Shown: positions 60,001 through 64,000 of the stretch, in pieces | How the letters are laid out: every line of letters starts with the position of its first letter | Position numbering within the stretch: the stretch's first letter is position 1 | Assembly: GCF_902505095.1 (NCBI RefSeq) | Contig: NZ_CABWIB010000001.1 | Coordinates: 1,006,688-1,070,687, forward strand | Source of the DNA: Oceanivirga miroungae | Lineage (GTDB): Bacteria > Fusobacteriota > Fusobacteriia > Fusobacteriales > Leptotrichiaceae | DNA length: 64,000 nt | Direction: 5' to 3' | Translations under genes and position numbers: made by a program | Notes under the pieces: model-generated | Told to the model about the DNA's origin: nothing | The model's input: only the letters and a program-made list of their open reading frames with translations | The model's database searches: none

Positions 60001-63000
60001 TTATTTACATTAATATTTTCTTTATTTTCTCTTTCTATTGTACTTTCATTTTTAGATGTAATACTTGATTTAATACTCTTTTTAGTGTTTATTCTCGAAT
60101 TATCTAATGATATACTTACATTTTCATTAATAGAATTACTATAGTTATTTAGTGTAGCATTATTTAAACTTATACTTGTATTTTCGCTAAATTCATTAGC
60201 TTCATTTGTTAATTCTAAAGTATGAGAATTATTTAATATATTTATATTACCTAATATTTTAGGTTTTATAACAGTATCTTTTGATATATTTAAAGTAGAA
60301 GTGTCACTACTTGTATTTTTAACAACACCAAATTCATTACTGTCATCACTTAAAGACTTATCTAGATTATTTGAATTAAGATCTATTATTCCACCATCTT
60401 TAACTACCACATTATTATTACCATTTATTGAATCTTTTGCTAAGTTTAAAGTTATACTACCATCATTTTTACCATCTTTATTTCCAATAACTTTTATGTC
60501 ATTTAATAATTTATTATCTGAACTTATATTAACTACTCCACCATTTTGATACTGTGCATCTACATTTATTTCTTTATTTTCAAATCCAGTTGCATTAATA
60601 TTTAAAGTTCCTTCACCACTAAATTTATACAAGTCTTTATTAGTAACTATACTGCCAATATTTACAGTAGTATCCTTTTTAGCACCTATTGCGTAGTCTT
60701 TTTTTACACTTACACTTTCTTCATTAGATTCATATACTAAAACTCCACTTGCATTTTCTTTTAAAAGATTGCTATTGTTTTTGTCAGTATATGTCCCATA
60801 ATTTAATGATATTATAGGGATTTCTGCATTTTCTTGCACATTTTTAAATATTAGATTAGCTTTTTTATTTGTAGTTATATTTAAATTTTTATTTTCTTCA
60901 CTTATACCATCTATTATTATAGTTGAGTTATGTACTCCATCTCCAACTACTATGTTTCTTGATGTGTTATCATCTTTAAGACCTTTTAGAGTTATAGTTC
61001 CAGTATCTCCACCTAAATTTAATTTAGTTAAACTAGAATCTATTTTGCTTCCTTCTGTACCTATAACAATATCAGAAAATGAACCTATAAATAGATTACT
61101 GTAATTTTTGTATTCAGTTGGAATACTTTCTATATTTTCATTAAAACTAATAGTTCCCTTACTAGATCTATCTACTCTATTTAAAATATTAGCTAAATTA
61201 GCATTACCATTTATAGCTAGTACAGAATTATTTGATATAGTAGTATGAGAATTCCCTAGTGAATTTTCATTTTCTACATAAAGTTTCCCACCTTCAATAG
61301 AAATTTTAGAATTATTCTCAGTATTTTCTACACTTGTTATTTTTGCAGTTCCTTCTCCAACTTTTAAAATATTTCCATTACCTTTAATTTTTGAATTAAT
61401 TTCTATATTATGCTCTTTTTCTAAATCCATTTTAAGATTAGAACCAGCCTCTAGAGAAAGACCACCTTTTAGCTCAATTTTATTAATTTCGCTATAATCT
61501 TGTCCTACATAGTTTATTTTTTCAGGAATCTTACCTTTAGCTTCTAATAAGATATTAGAATTTGCTTTTGCATTAATATTAGCATCTATCTTACTAGCTC
61601 TTTTTACATTTAATGTCTTATTATTATTTACATTAATATTTGCTGCTTTTATCTTAACTTCTTTAAATTGATCATTTTCTACATAATTTTTATTTGTTGT
61701 TACTAAATTATCACCAACTACTGTTATACTTCCATTATTTATATTAATATCTCCTTTAATATCAGTATCTCCTCTTAGTTGCCAATTAGAATCTGATATA
61801 TAGTCGATATCCATATTATCTTTAAAACTACCTAAAAATACTCTATTTCCAGTTGGATTAAAAGTAAATTTAGATTTTTCATTCTCATTAGTATTTTTAA
61901 AAGTTGCACCTTTATCTATGTGGTATATATCATTGAAATTTAGATTATGTCCATTTAAATCAACAATACCTCCTCTTAGTCCAAAGTAAATATTATTCTC
62001 TTTAATTTGACCATCTTTATCTAAAAAAACTTCTGCTTGTTGAGCTAATTTAATATCAGATGCTGCGTATCCACCAGTTTGAGAAAGTATTGTTTTACCA
62101 TCTCCTAAAAAAAGTTTCCCTTCATTATTTCCAGTTCCACTTATTTTAAGTGTTCCTTCTCCTATTTTTCTTACAATAATACCCTCATTTATATTATTTT
62201 CCATAGTTAAAGTAGCACCATTTTCTACTATATATCCAGCAGTTTGTAAATTACCATTTCCTTTTATTGTTGCATTATGTTTAAACTCAAATCTTGCTAT
62301 TTTAGTATCTAGGTTACCATTTACAGTAATTTGTGTATTATTTGCATTAAAAACTTGGTTTTTGTCAGATATTAATTCTTCTGAGTATGTGTGATTGCTT
62401 ATCGCATTTATTGTTCCTGATTTTATTAGATTACCTTTATATTTATCAAATACAGTTTTTTTGCCACCTACAATTAATCCACCGTTATTTATTTCTACAG
62501 TATCATTATCAATTTCAGTACTTATTTGCTTTTTATACTCATCTATCATAGTTTTAGCTGATCTATATACAGAGTATTTACCATATGCATCATATGGATC
62601 TAATGATCCTCCAGAATTAGATGCTACTATTTTCCATGTGTCATCACTTGTATCATAGTAAAATATTGGAGATCCACTATCTCCTCTTAGTGCCTCTGCA
62701 TCTAGTGGAGTTAGTTGTTTTTTTTGCAAGGTTACAAGAAAGGCTCTGTCATGATTATTAAGATTTTCAGTCCCACTTATATGATTTAGTCCACCTGTAA
62801 ATTTACCATAATCAGTCCCTGCAATAGATCCACCTTCTTCTCTTGCAAGCTTATTAGTTCCTGCACCTGCTCTTGCAACAAGGTTTCCTCTAACTACATC
62901 TTTTCCATCAAAAACCTTATTATGTTTTGCTTCAAAGGCTACTTTTTCACCTCTACCAAAAGAATAATCAGAACCTATTTTAAATTTTATTGCTAATTTC

Positions 63001-63389
63001 GAATCTTCTGAGAACTTACTTAAAATATTATCGTCCTTACTTGCTTCAAATAGTTCTACATCTTTTCTTAGATGTCTTTTAGTAAATGATAAACTTGATA
63101 CATCATTAACGTGATCTGCTCCTGTAAATATTTGGGAATCATCCCATAAAGTCCAGTGAGTATTATCAGTTAGAGAATCAAAATTAGGAATCGCTTTTTC
63201 TATTACTCCTGATCTTGTCCCATCTTTTTTATATACAATTACATTTTTTCTACCTATTTCAAATTTTGAATTATTTAATGCAAAATCTTCATATTCACTT
63301 ATATCTATATCTGAACGTCCTAATATTGAAAAAGAATAACTAGAAAGCACTAGATATATATATATTATTAATTTTCTATACTTATTAAT
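57078..63389 (-). CDS. S6-like serine protease autotransporter, probable ATT start
   Basis: Very large (about 2,103 aa) type V secreted protein. Starting at ATT (63389) it has a signal peptide [20 protein letters not shown]. An IgA1-protease-like trypsin-fold domain follows: opening [15 protein letters not shown], candidate His in TGADHVND (about residue 93) and the nucleophile motif RGDSGSPIF (about 236-244). A long repetitive Asn-rich beta-helix passenger spans about 300-1830, and a beta-barrel of about 260 residues ends LGINIKY. GTG at 63350 would destroy the signal peptide. No independent promoter fits between the upstream terminator and the ribosome site. The 3' end abuts the rpsB promoter. 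Confidence 0.85.
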   Translation of the reverse strand: MNKYRKLIIYIYLVLSSYSFSILGRSDIDISEYEDFALNNSKFEIGRKNVIVYKKDGTRSGVIEKAIPNFDSLTDNTHWTLWDDSQIFTGADHVNDVSSLSFTKRHLRKDVELFEASKDDNILSKFSEDSKLAIKFKIGSDYSFGRGEKVAFEAKHNKVFDGKDVVRGNLVARAGAGTNKLAREEGGSIAGTDYGKFTGGLNHISGTENLNNHDRAFLVTLQKKQLTPLDAEALRGDSGSPIFYYDTSDDTWKIVASNSGGSLDPYDAYGKYSVYRSAKTMIDEYKKQISTEIDNDTVEINNGGLIVGGKKTVFDKYKGNLIKSGTINAISNHTYSEELISDKNQVFNANNTQITVNGNLDTKIARFEFKHNATIKGNGNLQTAGYIVENGATLTMENNINEGIIVRKIGEGTLKISGTGNNEGKLFLGDGKTILSQTGGYAASDIKLAQQAEVFLDKDGQIKENNIYFGLRGGIVDLNGHNLNFNDIYHIDKGATFKNTNENEKSKFTFNPTGNRVFLGSFKDNMDIDYISDSNWQLRGDTDIKGDININNGSITVVGDNLVTTNKNYVENDQFKEVKIKAANINVNNNKTLNVKRASKIDANINAKANSNILLEAKGKIPEKINYVGQDYSEINKIELKGGLSLEAGSNLKMDLEKEHNIEINSKIKGNGNILKVGEGTAKITSVENTENNSKISIEGGKLYVENENSLGNSHTTISNNSVLAINGNANLANILNRVDRSSKGTISFNENIESIPTEYKNYSNLFIGSFSDIVIGTEGSKIDSSLTKLNLGGDTGTITLKGLKDDNTSRNIVVGDGVHNSTIIIDGISEENKNLNITTNKKANLIFKNVQENAEIPIISLNYGTYTDKNNSNLLKENASGVLVYESNEESVSVKKDYAIGAKKDTTVNIGSIVTNKDLYKFSGEGTLNINATGFENKEINVDAQYQNGGVVNISSDNKLLNDIKVIGNKDGKNDGSITLNLAKDSINGNNNVVVKDGGIIDLNSNNLDKSLSDDSNEFGVVKNTSSDTSTLNISKDTVIKPKILGNINILNNSHTLELTNEANEFSENTSISLNNATLNNYSNSINENVSISLDNSRINTKKSIKSSITSKNESTIERENKENINVNKIVVEDGNLTLSTKSELNEGANKSKSVKDVRSNYKSIVLNDNSNLKIEDQYFNIENLEANKTNELTLKNSRTFIVGNGSNILSSNVNKINLENSALVLRDHHNENDNAPIEVVGTNSRIIVGVEGYSDDGGGSGVTFKNPINIDKGNILNIGTGQFWNNSSGIKLQSNISGSGKLILSREEYAKFDINSNFKDFTGEVYLEKGGYSRNMVFDINAAEEEDRTLNYKLSGNLNADKIGNKDLIIKDMSKYEATFNVKDGGLTLDGTSAYNTHAKIINEGNSELILRSNKNQSDDDRKIEDINARNIGNGVIRKEGAGNLIITDAAVFDNYNKVYVDKGKLTLKKEILDNKQYAVSKDSSLELNFIRDDYKLKSEVLGEGNLILNPKHEIVFEVSKLNNTGNLEILNDVKIDLDEEKVLTQNLKGGARLSLNDTNSLTLGGNIEKFTGTFNLNNSNLKLKSESTFNASLEGSGLLENTSNNLLSLNDTSNYTGAIKTTVGKIEVKNDSKILKYILENEDVIISNDNEFDLTSKSFENNNNHKLILKDNSKKYTLNKENLEDIKNLEVDKANLEILESEGVIDIKSLALKNSSVTLTDPKLSIENYENNNSTFTINLSKVSNNIFNVKNIKGEINVILNLSKTVSDYLNKGKIKLINSNVNLNILNFDKLYNDSKNYKYVFKKSESGVELFKILRSLGINILYLLDDINENSVDVLNNSYENHIKKQYIFETKKDTEFKAYDNTIYKNELISHGFNLEFEKVFDIDKFKLSTILSYTNTSNSIKTNVEDEKDITQKYNINRVHFGIGTKYKNISINTKLGVSTVAFDDKNRTKLTYLNNESNINFSIKNKNISINKYIGYKYNKLINETLTKNYDNVSEIIYKNPLSIYYGNSYEFNYKKFNFNLSDTVMINFNDTFIKNKDELIKSKFNSRISNKFNFRLAYLLTNNLSVFTEYENYIRANDDANNKIKLGINIKY

Positions 63390-63401
63390 TTTTCTTCCTC
63401 C
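63387..63401 (-). promoter_or_regulatory. Ribosome site ahead of an ATT initiation codon
   Basis: Minus strand AAAGGAGG-AAGAAA-ATT: a near-perfect Shine-Dalgarno with six bases before ATT. No ATG, GTG or TTG occurs in frame within reach. Confidence 0.65.
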
Positions 63402-63414
63402 TTTTTTTAGTTTA

Positions 63415-63443
63415 AAAACAGTATGGATAAACTATACTGTTTT
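63415..63443 (-). terminator. Terminator after the PepC-like gene
   Basis: Perfect 10-bp stem AAAACAGTAT / ATACTGTTTT with a 9-nt loop, T-run on the minus strand, four bases after the stop. Confidence 0.82.
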
Positions 63444-63447
63444 ACTA

Positions 63448-64000
63448 TTATCCTAAATAATTATCATACCAAGGTAGTACGATTTCTTCTTTTTCAAACG
63501 CAGATAAATATTCTTCTGATATGTATTTTTTATCTACTACACATTCATAGTTATGTTTTTCAAACCAATCATCTGACATAGAGAATATTCCTTTTTTACC
63601 TATTTCATCTCCCCATGAGTTTTCTACTTTCCATGTTTTTGCGTTTTCATTTTCGTCTAAATCAACCCCAACAAAAGTCATAGCATGTGTTAATACAGAC
63701 GCATTTGTTAATAGTCTATCAGCTTTACTAAATTCACCTAATTCAGTTAAAGTATTATCATAGTCAAATAAGTTAGGATCCATTATTCCTGTTTTATAGT
63801 GTGATTCTTTTGCTACATCACATGCAAACCAAACTGGAATATTATCCTTTATAGATTTTATAGTTGCTTTTTTTAATTCTTCCATGCTAACTGTTAAATA
63901 GCTTGTAGGTCCATATTCATATACACTTACTGTATATGGAACTCTATAAATTCTACCTACTTCATAGTTTTCTCTTGGATCATGCACTATTTGTATTTTA
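63448..64000 (-). CDS. pepC: C1B cysteine aminopeptidase (PepC/bleomycin hydrolase), C-terminal part
   Basis: The last about 184 residues of a papain-like intracellular aminopeptidase. The catalytic His region is LTHAMTFVGVD and the Asn region is KVENSWGDEIGKKG, both standard for PepC. VWFACDVAKES, DDWFEKHNYECVVDKKY and the C-terminal LPWYDNYLG also match. The catalytic Cys lies upstream, outside the window, and the frame stays open through 64000, so the visible GTG at 63987 is internal. It shares no transcript with the autotransporter unless the terminator is read through. Confidence 0.92.
   Translation of the reverse strand, partial: KIQIVHDPRENYEVGRIYRVPYTVSVYEYGPTSYLTVSMEELKKATIKSIKDNIPVWFACDVAKESHYKTGIMDPNLFDYDNTLTELGEFSKADRLLTNASVLTHAMTFVGVDLDENENAKTWKVENSWGDEIGKKGIFSMSDDWFEKHNYECVVDKKYISEEYLSAFEKEEIVLPWYDNYLG

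Overview
The window is very AT-rich DNA (well under 30% G+C by eye) from a diderm bacterium. It encodes outer-membrane autotransporters and lipoproteins, but also WhiA, a DprA-TopA-Xer block and PgpH/YbeY, which are otherwise familiar from Firmicutes. Together with a mevalonate-type isoprenoid operon and a small-genome style of tight, overlapping genes, this fits the Fusobacteriota, most likely the Leptotrichiaceae (Sneathia/Streptobacillus-like). The genus is an inference. Coding is standard bacterial code, with frequent TTG and GTG starts and apparently some ATT starts.

Layout. (1) 1-2852, minus: ybeY-mvaD-pmvK-fni, the distal mevalonate pathway. (2) About 2950-4400: an IS110-family element on the plus strand with a structured upstream leader that looks like a bridge RNA; it sits between ybeY and pgpH (4421-6511, minus), which are neighbours in many genomes. 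(3) 6560-11570, minus: a complete rRNA operon (promoter, 16S, tRNA-less spacer, 23S, two tandem 5S genes, terminator). (4) 11788-21082, plus: an accessory surface/metal region. It holds a His-rich 888-aa outer-membrane protein with four 14-aa repeats, a lipoprotein S8-like autotransporter with a degenerate catalytic triad, and a zinc-type ABC operon whose binding protein has lost the usual metal-binding histidines.

(5) 21112-42139, minus, mostly housekeeping: a TPR protein, sppA, the five-gene liv branched-chain amino-acid ABC operon, an AroE-like protein, a pseudouridine synthase, a HAD phosphatase, a CNNM/CorC protein, xer recombinase-topA-dprA, asnS, a DUF2207 protein, a small decayed gene, a DUF441 protein and an aminotransferase. 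(6) 42277-57000: an AAA-ATPase/PD-(D/E)XK protein, an AgcS symporter (plus strand), an MFS transporter and an MFS fragment, a GH25 lysozyme, serS, whiA, a MATE transporter, PTS IIA, dut, mreB, and the conserved rpsB-tsf-pyrH-frr cluster behind a strong promoter and a structured leader. (7) 57078-64000, minus: a 2.1-kaa S6-like serine-protease autotransporter that seems to start at ATT, preceded by the C-terminal part of a PepC/bleomycin-hydrolase-type cysteine aminopeptidase that runs off the window.

The most unusual material is the 11.8-21.1 kb block. Its surface protein carries a 12-histidine cluster, its protease-like lipoprotein seems to have lost its Asp/His catalytic residues, and the adjacent metal ABC operon has an almost histidine-free binding protein. 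A short motif, AACTGAA, is repeated upstream of both transcription units. The ATT initiation codons and the IS110 bridge-RNA candidate are the other points to check. I saw no tRNA genes and no CRISPR array.
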